From: Microcoleus sp036704825
GTDB taxonomy: Bacteria > Cyanobacteriota > Cyanobacteriia > Cyanobacteriales > Microcoleaceae
Direction of reading: 5' to 3'
DNA: 64,000 nt
Assembly (NCBI GenBank): GCA_036704825.1
Contig: JAUBSN010000032.1
Location: forward strand, 1 to 64,000
The notes under the pieces are model-generated. The model was not told where the DNA came from, made no database searches, and was given only the letters and a program-made list of their open reading frames with translations. Positions 1 through 9,363 of the stretch are shown one piece after another. A program made the position numbers and the translations under genes. Position 1 is the stretch's first letter. Every line of letters starts with the position of its first letter.

Positions 1-68
1 AATTCCGGCACTGTCTTCTCCATGTGCCTCACCTTATCAGATTTTTTGGGTTTTTGCTACCCCCGTGA

Positions 69-449
69 ACTTCTACCGCCTACACTGACGCGGAAGTTAC
101 AGCAGATACAGACCGATCTCTGGTTGGCAACAGATTGTTTAATGTTCCCGAACATAGTGCTAGTCTGTGGACGACTTATCAAATTCAAAGCGGTGATTTG
201 CAGGGTTTAGGTTTTGGGGTTGGCTTCAACTTTGTTGGCAAGCGAACAGGGGATCTAGCTAACAGCTTTGAAGTGGATAGTTATTTTATCCCGAATGCCG
301 CTGTTTTTTATCAGCGCGATAATTGGCGAGCTGGAATCAACATAAAAAATCTGTTCAATGTCAACTACATCGAATCTTCCAGCGGTAGAACTGGCATTCA
401 GCCTGGTGAACCATTAACGGTAATTGGTTCATTTTCCGTGCAGTTTTGA
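69..449 (+). pseudogene. TonB-dependent receptor, C-terminal remnant
   Basis: This frame encodes the last strands of a TonB-dependent siderophore receptor barrel. It begins with YTDAEVT, runs through NRLFNVPEHSASLWTTY and NIKNLFNVNY, and ends in a typical aromatic terminus (SVQF). About 125 residues survive of a protein normally 700-850 residues long. An in-frame TGA lies at 66-68, and the bases before about position 75 do not continue the receptor in any frame. I read it as a gene broken at its 5' side. A sequencing frameshift or a rearrangement just upstream of the window is the alternative. Nearby PepSY genes suggest a former ferri-siderophore uptake locus. Confidence 0.75.
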
Positions 450-505
450 GTGTAATTGTATTGCTGGTCACCAGTTATCTTAGTTTTCAATAGTTCTGAA
501 ACAAC

Positions 506-1090
506 ATGATGAAAATCAAGCAATTGTTATCAAAAATTCCGAGAACGATTCATCGATGGGTTGGGCTTTACTTTGCAACTGTCATTGCTATTTATTTGAT
601 TGAAATACTTGCTCTTCCACTTGCATTTAGTTCGAGCTTACCCATTGTTGATGGTAAACCACCTGTCCAAATGGTTGCAGAAAATACCGTCCCTTTGCTC
701 TCTTTGGAACAGGCTTTGCAAGCATCGATCGCTTTGCATCCAGAGGGAATTAATGATTTAGATGACATTGATGAAATTGCCTATGTACCATCTCTAGGTA
801 TTTATCGATTTGACAATCAAAAATGCCTGTTTGAGTGGTACATAGATGCTCGCAGTGGCAAATTGCTGAAGTATGGCTTCAACAGCACTGATTTCTTGGA
901 ATATCGGGGATTGCTGGGATGGTTTGCTCCCTGGATTCACGATTTAATCGAAATGTCCTTTCTGTTTTTCATGTCAACACTAGCAGTCAGCGGTGTTTAT
1001 CTTTTTATTTACCCTTTTCTGCCCAAGAAAAATTCAGAGCAGAGTTCAACCGCAGTAACATTAGGAGAAAATCAATGCGAATCACCGTAA
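506..1090 (+). CDS. PepSY-associated membrane protein
   Basis: A 194-residue protein with an N-terminal HRWVG-type motif leading into a membrane segment (about residues 15-40), a periplasmic PepSY-like domain with a YIDARSGKLLKYG strand (about 110-125), and a second membrane segment near 148-170. This is the layout of PepSY_TM proteins often found beside siderophore receptors, where a role in reductive iron release has been proposed. It lies 56 bp after the TonB-receptor remnant and overlaps the next, broken gene. It is shorter than the related protein at 2000-3124. The exact role is inferred from family and context. Confidence 0.7.
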   Translation: MMKIKQLLSKIPRTIHRWVGLYFATVIAIYLIEILALPLAFSSSLPIVDGKPPVQMVAENTVPLLSLEQALQASIALHPEGINDLDDIDEIAYVPSLGIYRFDNQKCLFEWYIDARSGKLLKYGFNSTDFLEYRGLLGWFAPWIHDLIEMSFLFFMSTLAVSGVYLFIYPFLPKKNSEQSSTAVTLGENQCESP

Positions 1091-1262
1091 AACCAGAAAA
1101 TATTCTGGAAGCGATCGCGCTTCCAACTAGAAAATAACTCTCACCATTTCTCTTAGCAATGCTCGGCATGGGAGTCAGTCAAGCTGTAATGAATGACAGC
1201 CTTGCGATTGGGAGTTTTTTATGCCTTGAAAGAGCATTCTCAAACTGCTCGAACCCGCTCTA
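1075..1262 (+). pseudogene. SAM-dependent methyltransferase N-terminal remnant
   Basis: ATG at 1075 follows a good Shine-Dalgarno (TAGGAGAA at 1061-1068) and reads MRITVKPENILEAIALPTRK, then hits TAA at 1135-1137. The same frame continues after the stop as a hydrophobic stretch (LLAMLGMGVSQAVM). From about 1193 the homology shifts frame and reads TALRLGVFYALKEHSQTA. Together these resemble the N-terminal dimerisation domain of O-methyltransferases found in siderophore and secondary-metabolite clusters. The SAM-binding domain is missing. So the remnant has one in-frame stop, one frameshift and a deletion. The family call rests on recall, without a search. Confidence 0.55.
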
Positions 1263-1295
1263 AATTTTTCTACATTTTTCTACCAGGAGATATCC

Positions 1296-1988
1296 ATGAA
1301 ACGATTTCAACTCAAAACAATTTTAGCTGTAACTGCGGTAGTGGCGATCGCTTGTCAAGCCGTATCAGATTCAGCACAAGTCAATCAACCTGACGCGAAA
1401 CCAGCCTCAGAAAACATTGTAAGTCCATCTGAAAAGACTACGGAGCAAGCGCCCCCAAAAATTACGCCTCCATCACCTGTAGCCACTCAAGTTATCTCGA
1501 TGAATGCCCATAAAGTCCCTTACTTAGGATTTAATGGCGTGTTTAATCTCAACACAGAACACCAGAACTCTGTCAAAGATCCGCGCAATCCCAAACGGAT
1601 TGATGTTGAAAAAATGGAGAAGTTCAGCTTCTATAAAGATGCAGCCGGAAAACAGCCGATCGCCCGCAACTGTAAATACGTCTACATGGGTGCAATGGGC
1701 GACGGCAAGTATTACAAAGAGTACAAAATAGCTTGGGATTTATTTGAGTTAGCGAAAGAAGAAAATCAAGATCCGGGCTGCAAGAAATTCCAGTACCTCA
1801 GCTTCATCCCGCCGCACGGTGAATCAAGTGGCGAACCAATACACATGCACTTTCGATATACCAGCGAACCATCAAGCTTTGCCACGCTGGTAAATATGAC
1901 CAACGATCCAGAAGATGCCGCTAAATTTAGTCCTTGGTTTGCGACTTATTGCGGTGGCGGCAAAACGAAATGCGGCAAAGGAGAGTGA
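1296..1988 (+). CDS. Secreted or lipoprotein-like protein of unknown function
   Basis: A 230-residue protein whose start has a strong Shine-Dalgarno (AGGAGA, 1285-1290). It has a signal sequence ending in VAIAC, which could be a weak lipobox. A Pro/Ser/Thr/Glu-rich linker follows (about residues 28-65), then a globular domain with four cysteines (contexts RNCKY, PGCKK, TYCGGG, TKCGKG) and a GEPIHMHFRY stretch that could bind metal. I do not recognise the family. Its place 11 bp before a PepSY membrane protein suggests an extracytoplasmic role in the same iron-related locus. Confidence 0.65.
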   Translation: MKRFQLKTILAVTAVVAIACQAVSDSAQVNQPDAKPASENIVSPSEKTTEQAPPKITPPSPVATQVISMNAHKVPYLGFNGVFNLNTEHQNSVKDPRNPKRIDVEKMEKFSFYKDAAGKQPIARNCKYVYMGAMGDGKYYKEYKIAWDLFELAKEENQDPGCKKFQYLSFIPPHGESSGEPIHMHFRYTSEPSSFATLVNMTNDPEDAAKFSPWFATYCGGGKTKCGKGE

Positions 1989-1999
1989 GGTTAAAAACA

Positions 2000-3124
2000 A
2001 TGAAAGTTCGTAAATTGGTTCTCAACATTCACGGCATTGTCGGCATATTTCTGGGATTAATCTTTGCGATCGCCGGTTTGACTGGTAGCGCAATCGTCTT
2101 TCGTGAAGAGGCCGATCGAGCATTAAATCAAAAGTTGATGCAGGTAACTCCCCAACCCAAAAAAGCATCGATCGACCGGATTTTTGATGCTGTCCAGCAA
2201 GCCCATCCAAACTTGCGCGATCCCTTTATTCGCTTTCCCAAAACACCCGAAGATACCTATAGCTTTTCCGGGGATTTACCCGACGAAAATCATTTAGAAG
2301 TCTTCGTGAATCCTTATACAGCAAAGGTATTGGGTGCGAGAGTTGCGGAGCGATCGCTTATCAATTTTCTGCATACCTTACACTATACTCTTTTGCTAAA
2401 AACTCCCGGTCACATGGCAATGGGTTTTGTGGGTGTATTGCTATTGCTGACCACTCTCACGGGAACTTTACTTTGGACGGGCTGGCGAAACTTAAAAATC
2501 GGATTCAAAATTCGCTGGAGAGCACCTGCACCGCTATTGAATTACGACTTGCATAACGTCGGCGGTATCCTCACAACAATTCTACTCAGCATCCTTGCTT
2601 TTACTGGCTCAGTGATTATTGCAGCGCAGTTTGCATTAGGTGGAGGTGGAGGTGGAGGCGATGTCCCCGCAGCAAAACCCCTTCCCAATCTAACTCCAAT
2701 TGCACTCAGCAAATTACTGCCAAAAGCCGAGGCTGCCCTTCCCGGCGGTAGGATTGCCTACGTCCAATTTCCTGAATCTTCAGGAAATAAACTTGTCATT
2801 ACTAAAACTTTTCCCGAACAAAAAACGGGACGTTTTGACTTCAGTACAGTGGAGGTCGATCGCTTTACGGGCAAGGTGTTGAAAGCAGAGAAAGTGCTGG
2901 AACCGAATCCCGTATTTAAGGTGCTGTTGGTAATTGTTAATTTGCACTACGGCATATTTGGCGGGATTTTCACTCGCATTCTCTATGTTTTCATTGGGTT
3001 AATGCCTGCTGTTTTATTAATCACCGGTTTAGTGATTTGGAAACGGAGACGGTGGCTGATGGCAAGAGGGGAATCAGCATCCCAATTGCGGACTGAGGAA
3101 AATCAGTCAAATCGGCTTTCTTAG
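2000..3124 (+). CDS. PepSY_TM domain membrane protein (iron-uptake associated)
   Basis: A 374-residue protein. The frame is open upstream, but the ATG at 2000 is the natural start because it opens the canonical MKVRKLVLNIHGIVGIF sequence. There are four hydrophobic segments: residues about 13-35, a pair near 125-160 and 185-210, and one near 325-350. Two extracytoplasmic PepSY-type regions contain DRFTGKVL-like strands. A run of seven glycines follows the third segment. Family members (PiuB-like) accompany TonB-dependent siderophore receptors and are thought to help iron release. Here the adjacent receptor is only a remnant, so this gene may have lost its partner. Confidence 0.8.
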   Translation: MKVRKLVLNIHGIVGIFLGLIFAIAGLTGSAIVFREEADRALNQKLMQVTPQPKKASIDRIFDAVQQAHPNLRDPFIRFPKTPEDTYSFSGDLPDENHLEVFVNPYTAKVLGARVAERSLINFLHTLHYTLLLKTPGHMAMGFVGVLLLLTTLTGTLLWTGWRNLKIGFKIRWRAPAPLLNYDLHNVGGILTTILLSILAFTGSVIIAAQFALGGGGGGGDVPAAKPLPNLTPIALSKLLPKAEAALPGGRIAYVQFPESSGNKLVITKTFPEQKTGRFDFSTVEVDRFTGKVLKAEKVLEPNPVFKVLLVIVNLHYGIFGGIFTRILYVFIGLMPAVLLITGLVIWKRRRWLMARGESASQLRTEENQSNRLS

Positions 3125-3304
3125 GAGAATTTCACTCAATAAAGTATTGAAATCCCGCGCCACAGATGTACTCAGCTTGGCGGTGGATCGTTGGTGACAA
3201 GTTAAGACTTAATTGCATTTGTCAATCAGTAATATTACTCAAAAAAACTGCTGTTTGAGGAGTGGAAAATTCACGATTTGAGAGGGAGTAAGTATAAATA
3301 TCAC

Positions 3305-3330
3305 CCGATCGCACGATCGCACGATCGCCC
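3305..3330. repeat. Tandem CGATCGCA repeat
   Basis: CGATCGCA is repeated about three times in a row. The repeat lies in the 307-bp spacer between the PepSY gene and the convergent GGDEF-EAL gene. It looks like a locally expanded HIP1-type motif. I see nothing else in this spacer. Confidence 0.6.
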
Positions 3331-3431
3331 AAATCTCAGTTTTGAGCCCAAAATCCGAGTAAATCTCGAGCATAATTGCTGATTGACAAATGCTTTCTTA
3401 GCTTAACTTGTTACCAATGGCGGTGGATAGT

Positions 3432-6400
3432 TTACGCAATTTTCACTTTCCTCAACAGAGAATTTACCAATAGTTTGCTAGCATCATTGGCTGATAGTGC
3501 AGGGCTGAAATAATGACCTTGAATTTCTTGACAGTGGAGTTCGCGCAAACACTCCAACTGCTCTTTAGTTTCTACTCCTTCGGCTACCACGCTCAAGTTC
3601 AAATCTCGCCCCAGTGTCGCTACAGCCTTGGCGATCGCCAGTTCGCACGGATCGGTCGTCAATCCGCTGACAAACGACCTGTCTATTTTTAAGATATTCA
3701 AGGGAAACTTTTTGAGATAATTCAAAGAACAATAACCCGTGCCGAAATCGTCCAGCGCAATTTGCACTCCCATATTCTGCAACTCCCTGAGAACTTTTGT
3801 GGTATAATCCACATCTTGCATGGCTGTAGTCTCGGTAATTTCTAACTCTAAATACTTCGGTGCTAAACCGCTTTTTTCCAAGCAGTTCGCTACCATTTCT
3901 AATAAATTAAATTGCTGGAACTGCCGAGCCGAGACGTTGACTGCTACTCGCAACTCTGGCTGGAAAGCATCCTGCCAAGCTTTATTTTGAGTGCAGGCTG
4001 TTTGCAGCACCCATTCCCCAATGGATACAATTAGTCCGTTATCTTCGGCGATCGGAATAAATGTAGCGGGAGTAACTAAACCTAATTGTGGATGTTGCCA
4101 GCGCAGCAAGGCTTCCATGCCCTGAATTTTCCAAGTAGTAATGTTGACTTTTGGCTGGTAGAAAACCTCCAATTCTCCCTGTTCTAAAGCCTCATGCAGC
4201 CTGTGTTCTATAGTTAGTAACTGGCTGCCTTGGGGATTAATTGTTGAAGTATATAACTGATAGTTATTTCGTCCCATTTCTTTAGCGCGGTACAAGGCGG
4301 CATCGGCATTTTTGACTAAAGTTTCGGCATCTTCACCATCATCGGGATAAAGGGCAATGCCGATGCTGCTGCTAACATGAAAGGGTTGTCCTTCTAGTTT
4401 AAATGCTGGCTTTAAAGTGTTGAGTATTCTTTGAGCTGTTTTAACTGCATCTTCTAAGCAATTGATGTCGGGAAGCAGTATGGTAAATTCGTCGCCTCCC
4501 CAGCGGGCAACCGTGTCAGTCGATCGCAAACTGTCGCTGATGCGTCCGGCAAAACCTTCTAACAGGCGATCGCCCGCAGCGTGACCTAATGTATCATTAA
4601 TCTTTTTGAACCTGTCCAAGTCTAAAAACATCACAGCTAGCATTTTTTTTGTTTGTTTAGCATGTTTTAAGGACGCCAGCAGCCGCTCGTTAAACAGTAT
4701 TCGGTTCGGTAAACCTGTGAGTTGGTCGTAAACAGCTTGATAGCGAATAATTTCTTCAGCTTGCTTGCGCTGAGTAATGTCCATGAGCGTGCCGATCGCC
4801 CTTACTGCTTTGCCACTTTCATTGCGGATGATATAGCCGCGATCGAGCACAAAAACATATCCCCCGTCTGCACGGTGAAAGCTGTATTCTTCCGACCAAC
4901 ATTGAGCGTCTGAGCTCATTGTTTTGTAGAAGCTGGACATCACTCTTTCCCGTTCTTCGGGATGAATATTTAGCCACCAAGATTCTAATTCTATCGTCTG
5001 AGTTTCGTTGAGTTTGTATCCAAAAACTTTTTCAAATTCTTCGCTCAACCAATACTCATTTTTTAACAAATCAAAATCCCATACTGCATCATTTGTAGCC
5101 CGCGTCAACAGGTGAAAGCGTTCTTCGCTTTTGCGGAGTTTTTCTTCGGATTGCACCCGTTCCGTTACATCCCGAAAGCTGAATACTCGACCAGTAATTT
5201 TGCCTCCCGTGCGCTGGGGCAGCGAGTAGCGCTCGAAAATTCTGCCATCTGTAAACTCGACAATCTCGTAACTTTCTGCAGCCGGGCGATCGGACAATTC
5301 TTGAGTGCGGTTGAGAAAGATTTCTGGGTATTTTAACTGCTTGATTCCAAACTCCAAAATTTGGTTGTTATCTCTCGAATTCAGCAGGAAATCCGGCAAC
5401 TGCCACATTTCGGCAAACTTGCGGTTAAAGGTGAGCACAGTGCCTCCACTGTCAACCGCCAGAATACCGTCGGCAGTAGATTCAATGGTTGCTTGAAGCA
5501 ACGAAAGAGATGTTTCTATTTCTAACTCTGCTAATTTGCGATCGCTGATGTCAAAAGCAGTGATTAATATTGAGGCTTTTTTTTCAAATTTTATAATATC
5601 TACCGTTGCTTCAATCCACCGCATTTTTCCGGTTTTTGTAACTATTATTAATTCATGTTTAGAGCCTGCTGTTGAGCGCGCGTGGCTGGATTTACCCCAT
5701 ATTTTAACTGTTTCTATAAAATCTGGATGAAATAAGTCGTATAAATCCAATGCTAATAATTCTTCACGAGTATATCCTGTCAGAGCTTCTGTCTGAGCAT
5801 TGACATAGCGGAACTGTCTGCGGTGATAGATAAATGCCACAGCATTCACAGTTTCTATCAGTTGGCGAAACTTTTTTTCACTGCGCCGCAAATTTCTTTC
5901 AACCCGCTTGCGATCGGTAATATCTTGTGCTATATATAACTTGCCGATGACCTTGCCTTGACCGTCGCAAATAATTGAAATAGAAAGCAGTACAATTATT
6001 TTTTTTCCGTGTTTAGAAAGGTAAACTTTTTCCACGTTGCGGACAGAACCTTCGGCTGTTAAACTTGGTAACTCTAACTCGGGTGCAGGTGATTCAGTTT
6101 TCTTAAAAAGTCCGGCTATTGGTTTGCCTAACAACTCTTTTTTAGAATACCCCAGAAGTTGACAGGTAGCTTGGTTTAACGACAGGATATGACCGCCGGG
6201 GGTGGTCGCAATTATCGACACGTTCATTTCCTCGCAAATATCCAGGACATATTCGGCAGTTTGCTGCAAATCTTGGGTCATTTGGGCAATAGTATGCCAG
6301 ATATCCTGTTGTTTTTTTGGGTACAACACTTTTTCTCCTTTTGGTAGCTTGTCATTCTCTGTTTCAGACTTCGGCTTGATTAACATCATCGTCTTGGATA

Positions 6401-6914
6401 AGCTATTTACTGTCTTCTCCCCGATCAATAATAAGATTACTAAACAAAGAAAAACCAGAGAATAACAGATGATTTTTAACCTAAAAGTAAGTTTTTCTCT
6501 AGGAGTTTCCTGAGATTGTCTATAATTGTAAGTATGTAATTTTACTAGCTCTGTTTTGGACAATTTATCCAAAAATAATGTGGCGCTTGCAGAAGTAAGG
6601 GAACGAGAGGCCCGCAAATAATACCATTTTTCTAAAATTGTGCAACACTCTTTGACCCCCCCTAGCCCCCCCTTGTAAAGGGGGGGAACAAGAATACTGT
6701 TGCATGCTTTTTGAAAATTGGTATAACTATGTTTCTGAGACAGAACCAAAATCCCTTCTACAGGGCGAATGGCAGTCCCTTCTCCTAGACTTGTCGGTAA
6801 TATTTTTGGATGAGTGCAACATTCCGCAGCAAAAAAAGCAACCGCAAAACATTCCAACATTAATTGAAAAACTATTTGCAGTTTATCACTGAATAATAAG
6901 TTTAAATAAGTCAT
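3432..6914 (-). CDS. Multi-PAS GGDEF-EAL cyclic-di-GMP protein
   Basis: The open frame is 1160 codons. Four PAS domains follow each other from about residue 225 to 720. A GGDEF domain keeps its GGDEF active-site motif (RWGGDEF). The EAL domain has EALLRW, NVSARQF, ELEITE and DDFGTGY, so both cyclase and phosphodiesterase sites look intact. A membrane helix lies near residues 145-165. The N-terminus is uncertain: residues about 75-95 are encoded by a dispersed repeat (PPLYKGGLGG), and no Shine-Dalgarno precedes the first ATG. A start after the repeat (TTG codons near residues 115-118, or Met176 at 6389) is more likely. It probably adjusts c-di-GMP in response to small-molecule or redox signals. 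Confidence 0.85.
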   Translation of the reverse strand: MTYLNLLFSDKLQIVFQLMLECFAVAFFAAECCTHPKILPTSLGEGTAIRPVEGILVLSQKHSYTNFQKACNSILVPPLYKGGLGGVKECCTILEKWYYLRASRSLTSASATLFLDKLSKTELVKLHTYNYRQSQETPREKLTFRLKIICYSLVFLCLVILLLIGEKTVNSLSKTMMLIKPKSETENDKLPKGEKVLYPKKQQDIWHTIAQMTQDLQQTAEYVLDICEEMNVSIIATTPGGHILSLNQATCQLLGYSKKELLGKPIAGLFKKTESPAPELELPSLTAEGSVRNVEKVYLSKHGKKIIVLLSISIICDGQGKVIGKLYIAQDITDRKRVERNLRRSEKKFRQLIETVNAVAFIYHRRQFRYVNAQTEALTGYTREELLALDLYDLFHPDFIETVKIWGKSSHARSTAGSKHELIIVTKTGKMRWIEATVDIIKFEKKASILITAFDISDRKLAELEIETSLSLLQATIESTADGILAVDSGGTVLTFNRKFAEMWQLPDFLLNSRDNNQILEFGIKQLKYPEIFLNRTQELSDRPAAESYEIVEFTDGRIFERYSLPQRTGGKITGRVFSFRDVTERVQSEEKLRKSEERFHLLTRATNDAVWDFDLLKNEYWLSEEFEKVFGYKLNETQTIELESWWLNIHPEERERVMSSFYKTMSSDAQCWSEEYSFHRADGGYVFVLDRGYIIRNESGKAVRAIGTLMDITQRKQAEEIIRYQAVYDQLTGLPNRILFNERLLASLKHAKQTKKMLAVMFLDLDRFKKINDTLGHAAGDRLLEGFAGRISDSLRSTDTVARWGGDEFTILLPDINCLEDAVKTAQRILNTLKPAFKLEGQPFHVSSSIGIALYPDDGEDAETLVKNADAALYRAKEMGRNNYQLYTSTINPQGSQLLTIEHRLHEALEQGELEVFYQPKVNITTWKIQGMEALLRWQHPQLGLVTPATFIPIAEDNGLIVSIGEWVLQTACTQNKAWQDAFQPELRVAVNVSARQFQQFNLLEMVANCLEKSGLAPKYLELEITETTAMQDVDYTTKVLRELQNMGVQIALDDFGTGYCSLNYLKKFPLNILKIDRSFVSGLTTDPCELAIAKAVATLGRDLNLSVVAEGVETKEQLECLRELHCQEIQGHYFSPALSANDASKLLVNSLLRKVKIA
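6655..6686. repeat. Dispersed C/G-rich palindromic repeat (PPLYKGGLGG type)
   Basis: A CCCCCCTAG-CCCCCCCTTG-TAAAGGGGGGG block forms a hairpin and, read on the minus strand, encodes PPLYKGGLGG. This is a well-known dispersed element in cyanobacterial genomes. It sits inside the open frame of the GGDEF-EAL gene, in the doubtful N-terminal part. A relative occurs at 47079-47130. Confidence 0.75.
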
Positions 6915-7230
6915 TTTTTTGGCATTGTAAATGTAAAAAAAAAGACAGCATAACTTGCTCTGCGATCGGAAAAGCCATCCCGCCTTAATTTATGTGGACT
7001 TGTCAATTAAATTTGACCCAGCTAATAACTTAGCTTGATAACTAATTACAATTTTATGCTTAATTTAAAATGTGTCATCAGCCATTGTGCCACAAATTAT
7101 CCGCCATTCTGCCTAGACACCGGGTGGAAGCGCGCTAAAATTAGATAATTCCCGCAAAGAGGCGACCGGGATTTGTTAGAAAAATAAACAATTAGCTTAA
7201 AATCGATGCAGAGGTCCACTAATTGAACCC
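6915..7230. other. Intergenic region between divergent genes
   Basis: A 316-bp spacer between the divergently transcribed GGDEF-EAL gene and the coiled-coil gene. It must hold the promoters for both. It is AT-rich with no open frame, repeat or RNA gene that I recognise. Confidence 0.4.
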
Positions 7231-7809
7231 ATGAGTCAGACCATCCCAGAACTCCAAAAAGAAGTCCGCGCGCTGGAAGCAGAAGTTACCGCCCTGCAAG
7301 AGTCGCTGGAAAAACTCGGTGTACAGCGCTCTGAGTGCCGAGTGGCAGTCAGTTTTCCCAAAAATAATACTCCTGAAGCCATTGCCGAGTTCCACCAGCA
7401 AACTGCTGCTTTTGGGGAGCAGTGGTTGCAGCAAATCCAGGAAATTGACCGAGAGACTAAAAATATTGAAAAGCAACTGCAACAAAAACAGGCTTTACTC
7501 AATTACAAGCAAGGTGAACTAGAAAAATTGCTGGCCGGAGAGCACTGGCAAGAAGTAGAAAACAAAGTTCAAACCGGGGAAAAGCGCTTGCAAGCACAAG
7601 CTCGCAGAATCAATCAAGCAGCAGCGCAGCTAGAGGTAGAAATCCAAGCTTTGAAAGCACTGTACGACCAATTAAATCCGAGTTATTCCGAGTGGTTCCA
7701 ACAACCAACTCAAATAGTCCAATTTTCTGCAACTACTATTCCTTATGCTGTTCCCAGCAGCAGCGGGTTGATCTTGGAGAATAAGGAGATTGAGTGGGAA
7801 AAAAAGTAG
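7231..7809 (+). CDS. Coiled-coil protein of unknown function
   Basis: A 192-residue soluble protein, rich in Gln, Glu and Lys, with heptad-like runs from residues about 3-35 and 65-145, so mostly long alpha-helical coiled coil. The C-terminal 45 residues are Pro/Ser/Thr-rich and probably unstructured. There is no signal peptide or membrane helix. It stands alone between a divergent GGDEF-EAL gene and a peptidase gene. I do not recognise the family. A structural or scaffolding role is only a guess. Confidence 0.6.
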   Translation: MSQTIPELQKEVRALEAEVTALQESLEKLGVQRSECRVAVSFPKNNTPEAIAEFHQQTAAFGEQWLQQIQEIDRETKNIEKQLQQKQALLNYKQGELEKLLAGEHWQEVENKVQTGEKRLQAQARRINQAAAQLEVEIQALKALYDQLNPSYSEWFQQPTQIVQFSATTIPYAVPSSSGLILENKEIEWEKK

Positions 7810-8066
7810 TTCTGAGTCGTAAATTTTAAAGTAAATTAGTGATTTGAATGTCGCCGTCGAACGCTCCAATAAGCACCACTGATTCGACGGCAATATCCCA
7901 AGGCTGTTACCTGATTTTTTAGATAAAAAAATACAAAACAGCCTCTGGCGCAGTTATTTTTAAGACTTTTGAGGTTCATTTAGACTTTTGAGTTTCATTT
8001 TTTGAAACAGGTTTCTTTTTAACTCTGGTGTCAATATAAAATCTAAAATATAACAGTTCTGGACGC

Positions 8067-8129
8067 ATCAACCGGGTTGTAAGAAAAGACTTTGTTGTCG
8101 CCCTCTCTTCCGCTAAAAACCCGGTTGAT
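8067..8129. repeat. Inverted repeat upstream of the M28 peptidase gene
   Basis: ATCAACCGGGTT (8067-8078) and AACCCGGTTGAT (8118-8129) are perfect 12-bp inverted copies with a 39-nt loop, ending 11 bp before the peptidase start. It could be a transcribed hairpin or a dispersed element. The rest of the 7810-8140 spacer shows no gene. Confidence 0.6.
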
Positions 8130-8140
8130 GATATCGAGGA

Positions 8141-9220
8141 ATGCGTAAGCTATGTCTAAAATCTCAAATAGACTTACTGATGAAACAATTGATTTGGATA
8201 GCGCTATTTATTCTGGTTGCGGTGACGGCTGCAGGTTGGGGTTCTGACTCGTGGCAGCGGTTGTCGCCTGTGCCCGAAGTTTCGCTCGATCGCAATATCC
8301 GCACTTCCCAAAACCCTTCTCCCTCACCGCTGCCTGCTGAAAAAAATGCAGTTTATCTGCCACAAATCGACCCGTCCCGGTTGTGGAAACACGTCGAGAC
8401 TTTAGCAGGAGAACGCGAGGGAGAACGAGATCGCTCTTTTACTAGAGACTACATTTCCAAACAACTGCAAACATTAGGATTTTCCGCAGAGTTACAGCCG
8501 TTCGATCGCGGAATCAACGTGTTCGCCGAGAGAAAAGGCACTGACTCAAACGCCGGTGCAATTTTAGTGGCAGCCCACTACGATACTGTACCCAACTCCC
8601 CGGGTGCTGACGACAATGCGACGGGAGTTGCTGTAGTTTTAGAAGTAGCAAGATTGCTGGGTTCTCGCGCCACACCTCGGACGCTGCAAGTAGCTTTTTT
8701 CGACAGGGAAGAAATCGGACTTTTAGGCAGTTTAGCATTCACCGGTAGCGAGGCGCGGTTAAAAAATTTGCAGGGTGCGATCGTCCTTGATATGGTAGGT
8801 TATGCCTGCCGCACGCCCGGATGCCAGCAATATCCCGAAGGATTGACAGCGCAACCTTTTCTAGAAGCATCGGGGGTGACATCTCCCGATAAAGGCGAGT
8901 TTATCGCTGTGATTGGAGATGCGGAACATCCGCTGCTGTTGAAAAGTTTTGCGGAGTCGGCAAAAGCCGATTTGCCCCCGGTGGTGGCGCTGCCGGTTCC
9001 CCTGAAAGGGTTGCTGACTCCCGATGTTTTGCGGAGCGACCACGCGCCTTTCTGGTATAAAGGAATTGGTGCTGTGTTGGTGACGGATACTGCAAATTTG
9101 CGATCGCCCCACTATCACCAATCTAGCGATACATTAGCAACTATCGATCGACCTTTTTTCGCCGGTTCTGCTCAAATTGTTGTTAATGCTACGGCTAAAT
9201 TATTGGAATCAGGTAATTAG
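8141..9220 (+). CDS. M28-family zinc aminopeptidase, membrane-anchored or secreted
   Basis: A 359-residue protein with an N-terminal hydrophobic helix (signal peptide or anchor, about residues 17-33) and an M28 peptidase domain. The dizinc ligands expected for the family are visible: HYDTVP and ADDNATG, REEIGLLGS with the catalytic/bridging Glu, LDMVGYA, and RSDHAPFW. Family members cleave N-terminal residues from peptides, so a role in extracytoplasmic peptide turnover is likely. The first ATG (8141) is only preceded by GAGGA with no spacing. ATG 8180, just before the hydrophobic helix, is a credible alternative start. Confidence 0.85.
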   Translation: MRKLCLKSQIDLLMKQLIWIALFILVAVTAAGWGSDSWQRLSPVPEVSLDRNIRTSQNPSPSPLPAEKNAVYLPQIDPSRLWKHVETLAGEREGERDRSFTRDYISKQLQTLGFSAELQPFDRGINVFAERKGTDSNAGAILVAAHYDTVPNSPGADDNATGVAVVLEVARLLGSRATPRTLQVAFFDREEIGLLGSLAFTGSEARLKNLQGAIVLDMVGYACRTPGCQQYPEGLTAQPFLEASGVTSPDKGEFIAVIGDAEHPLLLKSFAESAKADLPPVVALPVPLKGLLTPDVLRSDHAPFWYKGIGAVLVTDTANLRSPHYHQSSDTLATIDRPFFAGSAQIVVNATAKLLESGN

Positions 9221-9227
9221 TAATTGG

Positions 9228-9363
9228 GAATTGAGCATGGGGAATTGGGAATTGGGGATGGGGCATCGGGCATGGGGCATTGGGCATGATGGCTGTTATT
9301 GATACTGACTGCTGCCAACTGCCAACTGCCAACAAATAACTAATGACTAATGACTAATAACTG
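9228..9363. repeat. Short tandem repeats (GGGAATT/GGGCAT, CTGCCAA, TAATGAC)
   Basis: The gap between the peptidase and the ATPase genes is almost all low-complexity tandem repeat: GGGAATTG/GGGGCAT units, then three CTGCCAA units at 9312-9332, then ACTAATG units running up to the ATPase start. This is typical of cyanobacterial short tandemly repeated repetitive sequences. Confidence 0.75.

Noticed and set aside
22..210. Open frame of 62 codons at the window start
   Set aside because: It is a frame-shifted reading of the TonB-receptor sequence from about position 78 onward; the receptor frame has the family motifs.
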